A stretch of 18,028 nt of DNA from Sutterella sp. (GCA_003488465.1 DNLN01000107.1:1-18028), one strand, 5' to 3'. Numbered from the stretch's first letter, positions 5,693 through 13,277 are shown. Notes: generated by a model not told the origin, from the letters alone. Translations and numbers: made by a program.

Positions 5693-6937
5693 TGCAGCTG
5701 CCTGCTCCACCCGGTAGAGTTTGTCGCGCTCACGCACCTTGACCGGAACGGGCAGGGTGATCAGGTCGCCCTTGACTGCGCTCTGAGCGTCTCGGCCGTC
5801 GTCCGTAACAATCCTCTCGGCAGTGCAATACACGGCCCCCGTCGTCGGCCCCGTCACAAGGAGCTTGTCGCCAAGCGCAAGGCCGCCGGCCTTGAGGGCG
5901 AACTGACCCACGCCGGCTTTTGCAAAGTAGTTGGCGCATTCGCCGACATAAACCTTACGTTCTGTGGCCTTTGAGCCGTACGCGCCGCACAGTTCCGCCA
6001 CCTCGGCACCAAGGTAGTAGCCATCCCAGAAGCCGCGGTTGAACACCGTGGCAAGCCGCTCGTCCCAGCGGGTGCGGCACTCCTGCGACCACTCACCGGC
6101 CGCGATGACCCCGAGCGCCTCGTCATAGCATTCGACAACCGTGCGGACATATTCGGGCCCTCTTGCCCTGCCTTCGATCTTGAACACCCGCACGCCACTT
6201 TCAACCATCCTGTCAAGAAACCCAATGGTCTTGAGGTCCTTGGGGCTCATGAAGTAACCGTTCTCAAGCGCGATCTCAATATTCCGGTCGACGTCCTTGA
6301 ACACGTACTCCCGGCGGCATGTCTGCAGACACTCTCCTCGATTGGCGCTGCGGCCCCGCGTCGCCAGGCTCATGTAGCACTTGCCGCTCACCGCCATGCA
6401 AAGGGCTCCGTGACAGAACATCTCGATGCGCATCGGTCTGCCCGATACTCCGCGGATATCCTCACGACTGATGCCGCGGCAGATCTCCCGCACCTGATCG
6501 AGATTGAGCTCGCGCGCGAGAACGGCCACGTCGGCGTACGGAGCGTAAAAGCGAAGCGCCTCAAGGTTCGAGATATTGAGCTGGGTTGAAAGGTGCACCG
6601 GAACGGACCGCTCTCTTGCGTATACCAGAACATCCGGATCGCACGCGATGACGGCGTCGATTCCTTTTTCGGCAGCCAGATCGAGCGTCTTTCTGAGCAG
6701 CGTTCTATCCTCGTCAAACATCACGCTGTTGAGCGTGAGATAAGCCTTGACTCCCGCATCGTGACAACGCCGGCAGACCTGACCGATGTCCTCGGGCGTA
6801 AAGCGGCCGCCGGAGTGAGAGCGCATGTTGAGCACGCCCGCACCGAAATACACGGAATCGGCCCCTGCGGCGCAGGCCGCCGAGAGTGCCTCCCAGGAGC
6901 CCGCCGGGGCCATCAGTTCCAGTTCCTTGCGCTGCAT
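5684..6937 (-). CDS. U32 peptidase-like iron-sulfur protein (RlhA/TrhP/UbiU superfamily)
   Basis: A 417-residue protein that fits the U32 signature exactly at residues 172-190: E-x-F, G-A-L-C, G-x-C, x-M-S (Cys180, Cys187). Cys203 and Cys207 in GECLQTC complete the usual four cysteines that hold a 4Fe-4S cluster in characterised relatives. The N-terminal half is the TIM-barrel-like part (ELMAPAGSWEAL, GADSVYFGAG, HLSTQLNISN, ARELNLDQ). Characterised relatives act in prephenate-dependent tRNA or 23S rRNA hydroxylation (TrhP, RlhA) or in O2-independent ubiquinone hydroxylation (UbiU/UbiV); despite the family name, true peptidase activity is doubtful. Segments such as KIEGRARGPEYVRTVVECYDEA resemble versions I know from Bacteroidetes. 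The ATG at 6937 is preceded by AAGGTGG; a GTG 12 bases upstream would lie inside that site. The exact role is undecided. Confidence 0.85.
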   Translation of the reverse strand: MQRKELELMAPAGSWEALSAACAAGADSVYFGAGVLNMRSHSGGRFTPEDIGQVCRRCHDAGVKAYLTLNSVMFDEDRTLLRKTLDLAAEKGIDAVIACDPDVLVYARERSVPVHLSTQLNISNLEALRFYAPYADVAVLARELNLDQVREICRGISREDIRGVSGRPMRIEMFCHGALCMAVSGKCYMSLATRGRSANRGECLQTCRREYVFKDVDRNIEIALENGYFMSPKDLKTIGFLDRMVESGVRVFKIEGRARGPEYVRTVVECYDEALGVIAAGEWSQECRTRWDERLATVFNRGFWDGYYLGAEVAELCGAYGSKATERKVYVGECANYFAKAGVGQFALKAGGLALGDKLLVTGPTTGAVYCTAERIVTDDGRDAQSAVKGDLITLPVPVKVRERDKLYRVEQAAASN

Positions 6938-7032
6938 GGCGCTTTCCACCTTGGAGAAATCGAGTCCGCCCGAGTTTAGCGCACTCGCTTGCCGCGACTG
7001 CTGAGCGGCTTGCCTGCGCCAGTTTTTCGTCT

Positions 7033-7040
7033 GCTATGAT
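7033..7040 (+). promoter_or_regulatory. Extended -10 promoter for the one-component regulator
   Basis: GCTATGAT, preceded by T at 7032, gives TGC-TATGAT, an extended -10 box with five of six consensus bases. It would start transcription near 7047, about 50 bases before the ATG at 7098. The -35 is weak (TTGCCT at 19-base spacing), as tolerated by extended -10 promoters. Confidence 0.45.
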
Positions 7041-7097
7041 GCCCGAACCTGTCCAAGTTCATCATTTCCCCACCGCATCATCTGCAAGCGCCGACAT

Positions 7098-8174
7098 ATG
7101 TTCAAGATTTCTCTTTCCTACAGTTTTTCCGAACAACGCAGCCACGCCCTGCTTTCAAGCGAACTCATCGATACGCTCTCGGCCATCGAATCGCAGGGAT
7201 CAATCGCAGCGGCCGCCAAGTTCCTTGGCATCAGCTACAGGCATCTCTGGGGGCGCATCAAGCGGTGGGAGGAGACGCTCGGGCACCCGCTGGTGCATGG
7301 TTCACGCGGCCGGGATACGCGCCTGACGGATCTGGCGCAGAAGATGCTTTGGGCCGAGCGGCAGGTCATCGCCCGCAATGAAATGGAACTTGTGAAAGTG
7401 CGAACCGATCTGGAGCGGGTCTTTGCCCTCGCGATGGCCTCCGACGCACAGATCGTCACGCTTTCCGGATGTCCGGACGAATCGCTGATCACGCTCAGGG
7501 ATACGCTTGCCGCACAAAACGTCATTCTTGACATCAATTTCAACAGCAGTCGCAAGGGACTCGAGGACCTCGCTGCTGAACGGTCCCTGATCGCCGGCTT
7601 CAATGCCCCGATGTGGGCTACGGCGCAAAGCAATGCCGGAGCAACCTTCTCGAAGTTTTTCGCGTCCTCTGAAGTCTCTCTCTTTCGGTACTGCGCGCGC
7701 ACCCAGGGGCTGGCCGTTGCAAAGGGCAATCCGCTCGGGCTGTGCTCGCTCATCGACGTCGTGCGAAAAGACGCCCGGTTCATCAATCGGAAGCGGGGCA
7801 CGGGCACGCGCGTGCTCCTTGAAGACCTGCTGACCCATTCGGGCCTCTCCGCCCGGCAGCTGCGCGGTTATGACCACGAGGAAGCCAGTCACCTTGCCGT
7901 TGCGCAGGCCGTCGCCCAAGGCAGCGCCGATGCTGGGCTGTGCATTGAATCGGCGGCGAAAAAGGCCGGCATCGACTTCATCCCCTTCATTGTGGAAAAT
8001 TACTACCTCGCGGTTCTCAGAAAGAACCTCTCCCACCCGGGCCTGCCGCAGCTCCTCGAAACGCTCAGGAGCGAGACCTGGCGCGAGCAGATCCGAACCC
8101 TGCCGGGGTATGTCGCGGACAATGCCGGTCAGCCGGTCTCCCACACGGAAGTCGCCTGGCTCGACGCCAAGTAG
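7098..8174 (+). CDS. One-component regulator: ModE/LysR-like HTH plus substrate-binding-like domain
   Basis: A 358-residue protein. Residues about 20-85 form a LysR/ModE-type winged helix (TLSAIESQGSIAAAAKFLGI, then YRHLWGRIKRWEETLGHPLV, LTDLAQKML). Residues about 110-330 resemble the periplasmic-binding-protein-like fold found in some molybdate/tungstate- or cofactor-related regulators (SGCPDESLITL, LAVAKGNPLGL, INRKRGTGTRVLLEDLL, QAVAQGSADAGLCIESAA). There is no signal peptide, so the ligand would be bound in the cytoplasm. No molybdenum or tungsten genes are in the window, and the ligand and targets are unknown. It is divergent from the U32 gene (160-base gap) and convergent with the hydroxy-acid dehydrogenase gene. 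The Shine-Dalgarno is weak. It could regulate either neighbour or itself. Confidence 0.75.
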   Translation: MFKISLSYSFSEQRSHALLSSELIDTLSAIESQGSIAAAAKFLGISYRHLWGRIKRWEETLGHPLVHGSRGRDTRLTDLAQKMLWAERQVIARNEMELVKVRTDLERVFALAMASDAQIVTLSGCPDESLITLRDTLAAQNVILDINFNSSRKGLEDLAAERSLIAGFNAPMWATAQSNAGATFSKFFASSEVSLFRYCARTQGLAVAKGNPLGLCSLIDVVRKDARFINRKRGTGTRVLLEDLLTHSGLSARQLRGYDHEEASHLAVAQAVAQGSADAGLCIESAAKKAGIDFIPFIVENYYLAVLRKNLSHPGLPQLLETLRSETWREQIRTLPGYVADNAGQPVSHTEVAWLDAK

Positions 8175-8199
8175 CCGGCTCATCCCGCACAGCGAAGAA

Positions 8200-8230
8200 A
8201 TCCCGGAGAGAGCAGCGTCTCATCCGGGAT
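8200..8230. terminator. Hairpin between two convergent genes, possible terminator
   Basis: ATCCCGG (8200-8206) pairs with CCGGGAT (8224-8230), and inner GAGA/TCTC extend the stem across a mismatch. It lies between the convergent stops of the regulator (8174) and the dehydrogenase (8260), where a bidirectional terminator is expected. A smaller hairpin, AGCCT-AAAC-AGGCT, follows at about 8238-8251. Neither has a clear T-run, so the termination role is uncertain. Confidence 0.4.
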
Positions 8231-8259
8231 CTGTTCCAGCCTAAACAGGCTTCAGGGCA

Positions 8260-9453
8260 TTATTGCGGACTGAAGGCGAGCGGCGGCGGAGTGGTCATGC
8301 GGATGCGGGAGCGGTCAATGTCCTTGAGCGTTGCGGCGCCCGTCAGAACCATGGCCGTACGCAGTTCACGGCGGATCGTGTTGGCCATCAGCTCAACGCC
8401 GTCAGCCAGAGCGCCATGAGCGCCACGCACGAAGTGACGGCCGACCAGGCAGGCGTCAGCGCCGAGAGCCAGATACTTCTCGACATCGGTACCGCGCTTG
8501 ACGCAGCCGTCAACCAGAATCATGACTCTTCCGCCAATGACATCGGCGATCTCAGGCAGAACTTCGGCCGTCCCCGGAGCGTCGGCAAGCGTTCTGCCAC
8601 CGTGGTTGGAAACCACGATGCCGGCCGCGCCGGCGTTCACGCAGGCTCTAGCCTCATCAACAGTCATGATGCCCTTGAAGATCAGAGGCAGCGGGCTGGC
8701 GGCGACAAGTTCCTTCAACTGAGCGGGCGTCTTGGGCTCGACGGTCTGTCCCTTGGTCGCGTTGGCGGCACGGCCGGCGGAGTCAAGGTCGATCGTGAAC
8801 GCAACGATGCCGGCGTTTGCGGCAATCTTCATGCGCTGAATGATGTCCTTCTGCAGACGGGGCTTGAGACCGCAGATGGCCTTGAAGCCAAGGCTCTTGA
8901 GTTTCTGAACGCGTTCTTCAAACACCGGCAGAGGATCGCCGATGCCGTCGGCGATGGCGCCAAGCGTGCCGGCCGCAGTGCAACCGCCGCAGATGGCCTG
9001 CACGAACTCGGCTTCGGTTAGGTGTCCGCCCATGTTGTAAGTCGTGCCGCCCGTCGGGGCTGCCATCACGGGCATAGAGAGTTTCTGGCCGAAGAAATCG
9101 AAAGTCGTGTCAGGTTTGGAGACGTCATGCACCACGCGACCGTTCAGGCGAATCGCAGCAAGCGCGTCGTAATTGGCCTGGAAGGAGCGGTTTGCTCCGG
9201 TCCCGCCGAGTCCGGGCCACTGGCCAAGGCAGGGGCCGCGGCCGTTGCACTCCGGACACACGAAGCAGCGCGGCATCATGAGGTCGCGAGCACGGTTCAG
9301 AACGTCCTTCATCTTGAGGTTCTTGCCCGAGAGAGGACGAACCTTGGGTTTATCCCCTGCGGCATTGACTGCAGGAATTGCAGCGACAGAAGCTGCGGAG
9401 ATGGCGCCTTGCAGCAGATGACGGCGAGAGAAATTAACCGGTTTGACTTCCAT
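8260..9453 (-). CDS. Tat-exported FMN-dependent alpha-hydroxy-acid dehydrogenase-like protein
   Basis: A 397-residue protein of the lactate oxidase/glycolate oxidase/LldD family, binding FMN in a TIM barrel. Visible signatures: VMAAPTGGTTYNMGG, the FMN lysine in FKGIMTVDEA, the catalytic-type SNHGGRTLADAPG (His284), DGCVKRGTDV and GADACLVGR. The N terminus is a clear Tat signal (FSRRHLLQGAISAA, then AVNA), unusual for this family, which is mostly cytoplasmic or membrane-attached. Residues 63-75 hold CxxCxxC-x5-C (CFVCPECNGRGPC) followed by GLGGTG, a feature I associate with alpha-hydroxy-acid oxidising proteins of anaerobic Clostridia; it may bind metal or an Fe-S cluster. AAGGAG lies 7-8 bases before the ATG at 9453; the frame can be read further upstream, but that part is leader sequence. 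The upstream region has an FNR-like box and a dyad. The substrate and electron partner are unknown. Confidence 0.82.
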   Translation of the reverse strand: MEVKPVNFSRRHLLQGAISAASVAAIPAVNAAGDKPKVRPLSGKNLKMKDVLNRARDLMMPRCFVCPECNGRGPCLGQWPGLGGTGANRSFQANYDALAAIRLNGRVVHDVSKPDTTFDFFGQKLSMPVMAAPTGGTTYNMGGHLTEAEFVQAICGGCTAAGTLGAIADGIGDPLPVFEERVQKLKSLGFKAICGLKPRLQKDIIQRMKIAANAGIVAFTIDLDSAGRAANATKGQTVEPKTPAQLKELVAASPLPLIFKGIMTVDEARACVNAGAAGIVVSNHGGRTLADAPGTAEVLPEIADVIGGRVMILVDGCVKRGTDVEKYLALGADACLVGRHFVRGAHGALADGVELMANTIRRELRTAMVLTGAATLKDIDRSRIRMTTPPPLAFSPQ

Positions 9454-9600
9454 AATTTTCTCCTTGTGGCTAGGGAACCTCCCGGGCCTGCCGCATTCTT
9501 GAGGGGTCACTGCAGGCAGGAGGCATAAACGGTTGATCATGGACCGCAAATGTCACGATACAAAAAAATTCCGAGCCTAAATATGTTTTGTTTTTCCTAT

Positions 9601-9614
9601 TTGACCGGGATCAA
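9601..9614. promoter_or_regulatory. FNR/ANR box upstream of the hydroxy-acid dehydrogenase gene
   Basis: TTGAC-CGGG-ATCAA matches 9 of 10 defined bases of the FNR consensus. It lies in the AT-rich region between the divergent dehydrogenase gene and pyrF, 148 bases before the dehydrogenase ATG. On the minus strand an AT-rich TATTTA begins 17 bases after the box, a little close for classical class II activation (about 22). On the plus strand TTTAAT begins 20 bases after it. Oxygen control of the dehydrogenase seems the more sensible reading. Confidence 0.5.
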
Positions 9615-9633
9615 ATACAAACCTTTCCATCAC

Positions 9634-9651
9634 ATTTAATCCACATTAAAT
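9634..9651. promoter_or_regulatory. AT-rich dyad, candidate operator
   Basis: ATTTAAT-CCAC-ATTAAAT is a perfect inverted repeat with 7-bp arms and a 4-base spacer, 19 bases from the FNR-like box. Its size suits a dimeric repressor or activator. The binding protein is unknown; AT-rich sequence forms such dyads more often by chance than GC-rich sequence does. Confidence 0.4.
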
Positions 9652-9745
9652 ATGAGATAAAAGTTCTCAATGATCACACCGATACCCTTGTAGAATTACT
9701 TGGGCCATTTGGCTTGACACCCCTTTCCCGCTCAAGGATCTGCTC

Positions 9746-10573
9746 ATGCTTTTTACTGAAAAACTTTCAGCGCGCTCCCGCCTTGTCGATTCCATGCTCT
9801 GCGTGGGGCTTGATCCGGATGTTTCCCGGCTGCCCGAGTGCGTGAAGAGCGCTCCCGACCCGATTTTTGCGTTCTGCGAGCAGATCGTGCGCTCGACCGC
9901 CCCCTATGTCTGCGCCTTCAAGCCTCAGATCGCCTACTTTGCAGCCAATCGGGCCGAGTCAGCTCTTGAGCGGATCATCGCCTTTATCAAGCAAGACTAT
10001 CCCGACATCCCGGTCATTCTCGACGCCAAGCGTGGCGACATCGGCTCGACCGCAAAGCAGTACGCCAAAGAAGCTTTTGTCCGTTACGGGGCTGATGCCG
10101 TCACTCTGTCCCCGTACATGGGGTTCGACACAATCGAGCCCTATTTTGAATATCCCGACCGGGGCGTCATCGTTCTGTGCCGCACGTCCAATCCGGGCGG
10201 CAGGGACATCGAGGAACTGCTCGCGGGCGGCGAGATGGTTTACGAGCGCATTGCCCGCCTTGCAGGAAGTTCCTGGAACAGGACCGGTCAGATGTGTCTT
10301 GTGGTCGGCGCGACCCAGCCAAAGGAGATCGCGGCAGTGCGCAGACTCGCTCCCGGCGTTCCGCTGCTCGTTCCCGGCATCGGTGCGCAGGGCGGCGACG
10401 TGAACGCCGCAGTGGCTGCCGGTCTGGATGCCGAGGGCTGGGGCATGATCATCAATTCAAGCCGCGCGGTCATCTACGCAGGCAAGGACGAGCACTTCGG
10501 ACAGGCGGCAGCCGAAGCCGCCCGTGCAACGCGCGATGCCATTCGCGCAGCCAAGAAGCTCTGCCGAAGCTAA
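9746..10573 (+). CDS. pyrF: Orotidine 5'-phosphate decarboxylase, type 2
   Basis: A 275-residue protein catalysing the last step of UMP synthesis, OMP to UMP with release of CO2. The catalytic Lys/Asp array lies in DAKRGDIGSTA; CVGLDPD near the N terminus binds substrate, and TSNPGG, VVGATQP and LLVPGIGAQGGD are typical of the longer type 2 subfamily. The length fits. AAGGA lies about 8 bases before the ATG. Upstream, TTGACA at 9714-9719 and TAGAAT near 9690 are possible promoter elements, but no well-spaced pair was found. The 3' end overlaps that of pncC by 4 bases in convergent orientation. pyrF next to pncC is a common betaproteobacterial order. Confidence 0.95.
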   Translation: MLFTEKLSARSRLVDSMLCVGLDPDVSRLPECVKSAPDPIFAFCEQIVRSTAPYVCAFKPQIAYFAANRAESALERIIAFIKQDYPDIPVILDAKRGDIGSTAKQYAKEAFVRYGADAVTLSPYMGFDTIEPYFEYPDRGVIVLCRTSNPGGRDIEELLAGGEMVYERIARLAGSSWNRTGQMCLVVGATQPKEIAAVRRLAPGVPLLVPGIGAQGGDVNAAVAAGLDAEGWGMIINSSRAVIYAGKDEHFGQAAAEAARATRDAIRAAKKLCRS

Positions 10574-11070
10574 CTCAGCATCTTGATTAGGCCCTTCAGG
10601 GCGAACGCCACTGCCTGTTCGCGAACCGCCCTGCGGTCGCCGCTGAAGTGCTCGGTCACCGCTCTGACCGGCTCCCCCTTGCGCGCAAAACCAAAGCAGA
10701 CCGTGCCGACGGGCTTGCCGGGTTCGGCGCCCGTGGGGCCTGCTATGCCGGTGACCGACACGGAAACATTGGCTTCAGACCTCTGCAAGGCGCCGCTCGC
10801 CATCGCTCCGGCCGTAGGCTCGCTCACCACACCGCAAGCGGCGATCAACGCCGAATCCACGCCAAGCATCTCGCTCTTGGCCTGAGCCGTATAAACCACA
10901 AAGCCCCGGTCGAACCAGGCGCTCGAGCCAGGCACTCGGGTGATCGCCCAGGAAATGCCGCCCGCGGTACAGCTCTCGGCGCTTGCAATGACCGCCCCGC
11001 GCTCGAGCGCCTTGCGGCCGAGTTCCTCGGCAAGCGCTTCGATCTTGATCTCGATGCTCATCTCGCTCAT
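10570..11070 (-). CDS. pncC: Nicotinamide-nucleotide amidase, CinA C-terminal domain family
   Basis: A 166-residue protein matching the CinA C-terminal domain (PncC), which deamidates NMN to nicotinate mononucleotide in pyridine nucleotide recycling. Visible blocks are the nucleophile region ASAESCTAGGIS, then GSSAWFDRGFVVYT, VTGIAGPTGAEPGKPVGTV and FSGDRRAVREQAV, in the usual order and length for the stand-alone form. The N-terminal MoCF-like domain of full-length CinA is absent, as expected. I chose the ATG at 11070; a TTG two codons upstream and an ATG three codons downstream are alternatives, and the Shine-Dalgarno is weak. It is the last gene of the thiL-pgpA-pncC run, 18 bases after pgpA. 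Confidence 0.92.
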   Translation of the reverse strand: MSEMSIEIKIEALAEELGRKALERGAVIASAESCTAGGISWAITRVPGSSAWFDRGFVVYTAQAKSEMLGVDSALIAACGVVSEPTAGAMASGALQRSEANVSVSVTGIAGPTGAEPGKPVGTVCFGFARKGEPVRAVTEHFSGDRRAVREQAVAFALKGLIKMLS

Positions 11071-11088
11071 CGGCAAGCCCCGCGTGAA

Positions 11089-11649
11089 TCAAAAAAGGCC
11101 AAGGAAGAACGGACCGGCCAGCCGGTTGACGGCCATGTCGGCCGCAATCACTGCGCAAATTGCCCAAAGCGCGGCAAACAAGTCATCGAGCATCACCCCG
11201 ACGCCGTTTTTCATCTTCGCGTCGATCGTGCTCGCTGGCGGCAGCTTGACGATGTCAAAGACCCGGAACGACAGAAAGGCTGCAAGCCAGCCCACGGGCG
11301 TCTGGGGCAGCATGAGGCAAACGAGCCACACCGCCGCCACCTCGTCGATCACGATGCAGCCGGCATCCTCAACGCCAAGGTCGATCCCCGTCCGGTGGCT
11401 TGCCCAGGCGCCAAGGACAAAGGCAAGCACGATCAGCGCCGCAAGCAGCGCAAGCGGAGCGCCCATCTTCACCATTGCGATCCAGACGAAAACTCCGGCC
11501 GCCGTCCCCCATGTGCCGGGGCCCGGCCGCAAGCACCCGGCACCAAAGAAGATCGCCAGGGCGTGCGCCGGATGACTGAAGACGAACCGCAGCGTGGGGC
11601 GCACCCGATTCGCCGGGTTGCTCCGGCTGTACTTGTCTTTCAACCCCAT
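11089..11649 (-). CDS. pgpA: Phosphatidylglycerophosphatase A
   Basis: A 186-residue inner-membrane phosphatase that makes phosphatidylglycerol from its phosphate. Family blocks are present: FGAGCLRPGPGTWGT near the start, then hydrophobic segments (VFVWIAMVKMGAPLALLAAL and on), CIVIDEVAAVWLV, FRVFDIVKLPP and GVGVMLDDLFAALWA, where the acidic residues are expected to bind Mg2+. It begins 12 bases after thiL, in the same operon, an arrangement conserved in many proteobacteria. GGTGG precedes the ATG at a suitable distance. Confidence 0.93.
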   Translation of the reverse strand: MGLKDKYSRSNPANRVRPTLRFVFSHPAHALAIFFGAGCLRPGPGTWGTAAGVFVWIAMVKMGAPLALLAALIVLAFVLGAWASHRTGIDLGVEDAGCIVIDEVAAVWLVCLMLPQTPVGWLAAFLSFRVFDIVKLPPASTIDAKMKNGVGVMLDDLFAALWAICAVIAADMAVNRLAGPFFLGLF

Positions 11650-11661
11650 GATGCCGCCACC

Positions 11662-12660
11662 CTACTTGAAATGATCGAATCCGCCGGCGGGCATGAACAC
11701 CTCCCTACCCGACTTGTCGTGCATCGTGAGCCGCGCCTGCGGGCCGGTGAGCTCAACGATCCGGCCGATGCGGGTCACGGGCGTGAGCGAAGAAATCGAG
11801 GCCTGCTCGACAAGTCCCCGCTTGTCGCACGGAGCCGTAAAGACGAGCTCATAGTCATCCCCGCCGTTCATGGCCGCCTCTAGCTGCCGCTCGTGCGGCA
11901 GCACGGCAAGGGAAGGATGCCTCGGCACGGCGTCCCAGACGATGTCTGCGGCAACGCCGCTGCGCTCCATGATGTGGCCGAGGTCCTGCGCAAGGCCGTC
12001 AGAGATATCTGCGCAGGCGCTTGCCACGTTCAGCAACGCCGTCCCGAGCGCATTCCTCGCCTCGGGCCGGTCCATGCGCGCCGCCGCTGCGGGAAACGCC
12101 CGGGCGGGAAGCGTCCACTCTCCGAGCCGATGCTTGAGCGCCGCATAGGCTCCGCCCACGGTACCGGACACCCAGATGTCGTCGCCGGGCTTTGCGCCGG
12201 CCCGCGTCAACCCCATTTGCGATGGCAGATCCCCCATCGCCGTAATGGAAATCGTCACGGGCCCCGGAGCGCCGCCGACCGAGGCAGAGCGCGTCGTATC
12301 TCCGCCAAGAAGCGGACAGCCTGCTGTCCTTGCCAGATTCATGAGCCCCTCGGTAAAGCCCGAGAGCCAGGCGTCATCGCGCCCCGGCAGCGCAATCGAA
12401 AGGAAAAAGGCGCGCGGCACGGCCCCTGAAGCCGCAAGATCCGAAAGATTGACGGCGAGCGCCTTGTAGCCGATGTCAGCAGGCAGCGCGGAAGGCAGGA
12501 AATGCGTCCCGACCGACATCATGTCCGTCGTGACGGCAATGCGACCGCCCGCGGTATCAATGATCGCGCAGTCATCCCCCACCCCCTTGCTCTGCCAAGC
12601 TCCGAAGGATTCATGCGTAAAGAACCTGTCAATGATTGCAAACTCACCATTCTGTGCCAT
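11662..12660 (-). CDS. thiL: Thiamine-monophosphate kinase
   Basis: A 332-residue enzyme of the PurM/ThiL family that phosphorylates thiamine monophosphate to the active cofactor thiamine diphosphate. Metal and nucleotide motifs are visible: GVGDDCAII (26-34), TTDMMSVGTHF (44-54; the usual form is TTDxLVEGxHF), KALAVNLSDLAASGA (66-80), GGDTTRS, DISDGLAQDLGHI and GGDDYEL. GGTGGGG lies before the ATG at 12660. A strong intrinsic terminator ends only 14 bases upstream of that ATG, so thiL must be expressed by read-through from ribH-nusB or from a promoter hidden in the terminator region. It heads the thiL-pgpA-pncC run. Confidence 0.95.
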   Translation of the reverse strand: MAQNGEFAIIDRFFTHESFGAWQSKGVGDDCAIIDTAGGRIAVTTDMMSVGTHFLPSALPADIGYKALAVNLSDLAASGAVPRAFFLSIALPGRDDAWLSGFTEGLMNLARTAGCPLLGGDTTRSASVGGAPGPVTISITAMGDLPSQMGLTRAGAKPGDDIWVSGTVGGAYAALKHRLGEWTLPARAFPAAAARMDRPEARNALGTALLNVASACADISDGLAQDLGHIMERSGVAADIVWDAVPRHPSLAVLPHERQLEAAMNGGDDYELVFTAPCDKRGLVEQASISSLTPVTRIGRIVELTGPQARLTMHDKSGREVFMPAGGFDHFK

Positions 12661-12674
12661 AGTTGGACCCCACC

Positions 12675-12733
12675 AAAAAAAGCAAAAGCGCGACCGCGGC
12701 CGCTTATCGCAGGGCCCGCTGGAACGCGCTTTT
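12675..12733 (-). terminator. Intrinsic terminator or attenuator between nusB and thiL
   Basis: On the minus strand AAAAGCGCG (12733-12725) pairs with CGCGCTTTT (12692-12684); inside the loop GCGGgCC pairs with GGCCGC. GC and seven Ts follow (12681-12675). The thiL Shine-Dalgarno and ATG come right after the T-run. A second inverted repeat, GCAGCCGAA/TTCGGCTGC (12741-12749 and 12772-12780), overlaps the last base of the nusB stop codon. Confidence 0.82.
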
Positions 12734-12779
12734 CATTCTTGCAGCCGAACCGGCCGCAAGATGCTGAACTTTTCGGCTG

Positions 12780-13277
12780 CTAGCCAGCACGCACCTCATC
12801 GGGGCGAACATCCAGAGCAACCTTGTCTAGCACGCCGTTGACGAGCTTGAAGCCCTTGTCCGAGCCAAAGGTCTTCGTGAGCTCCACGGCCTCGTTGATC
12901 ACCACGCGATACGGAGTCTCAAGACTGTGCTTGAGCTCCCAGGCGCCGATCAGCAGGCAGGCGTGCTCAATCGTCGAGAGCCGCTCGAGCGGGCGGTCGA
13001 CATGCGCACCCACAAGCCCGGCCAGTTCGTCTTTCTCATCCATGACCCCCGAGAGGATGCTCTTGTAGAGATCCTGATCGCAATGGTCAAAATCCTCGGC
13101 GGAGAGCTCAGCAGGAACCGGCTCGTCCTCATCGCTCAGAACCGAGAGCAGATTGGCATCGATCTTCGCGTAGTCTGCATCCGCATCGATCAGAGACTGA
13201 TAGACGCCGAGCAGAGCAAATTCACGCGCCTTGCGGCGGCGTCCCGCCAGGGGGTTGCGAACCTTGGTCTCAGTCAT
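12780..13277 (-). CDS. nusB: Transcription antitermination factor NusB
   Basis: A 165-residue RNA-binding protein that, with NusE (S10), binds boxA RNA in rRNA and other antitermination complexes. The N-terminal [15 protein letters not shown] is the usual arginine-rich RNA-contact helix; the C-terminal block [49 protein letters not shown] is the most conserved part of the family. It is slightly longer than the E. coli protein because of an acidic middle insert ([12 protein letters not shown]). The ATG at 13277 overlaps the ribH end by 8 bases; a TTG at 13286 is possible but less likely. The ribH-nusB order is widely conserved. Confidence 0.95.
   Translation of the reverse strand: MTETKVRNPLAGRRRKAREFALLGVYQSLIDADADYAKIDANLLSVLSDEDEPVPAELSAEDFDHCDQDLYKSILSGVMDEKDELAGLVGAHVDRPLERLSTIEHACLLIGAWELKHSLETPYRVVINEAVELTKTFGSDKGFKLVNGVLDKVALDVRPDEVRAG

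Noticed and set aside
9588..9845. 85-codon plus-strand frame before pyrF
   Set aside because: It runs through the AT-rich regulatory region and overlaps the pyrF start in another frame, with no Shine-Dalgarno.
10590..10601. GCCC-TTCA-GGGC hairpin after pyrF
   Set aside because: The stem is only 4 bp, no T-run follows, and it lies within the pncC coding sequence.
10648..11883. 411-codon plus-strand frame over pncC, pgpA and thiL
   Set aside because: It crosses three well-supported minus-strand genes and its product is Arg/His/Pro-rich without domain features, typical of a shadow frame.
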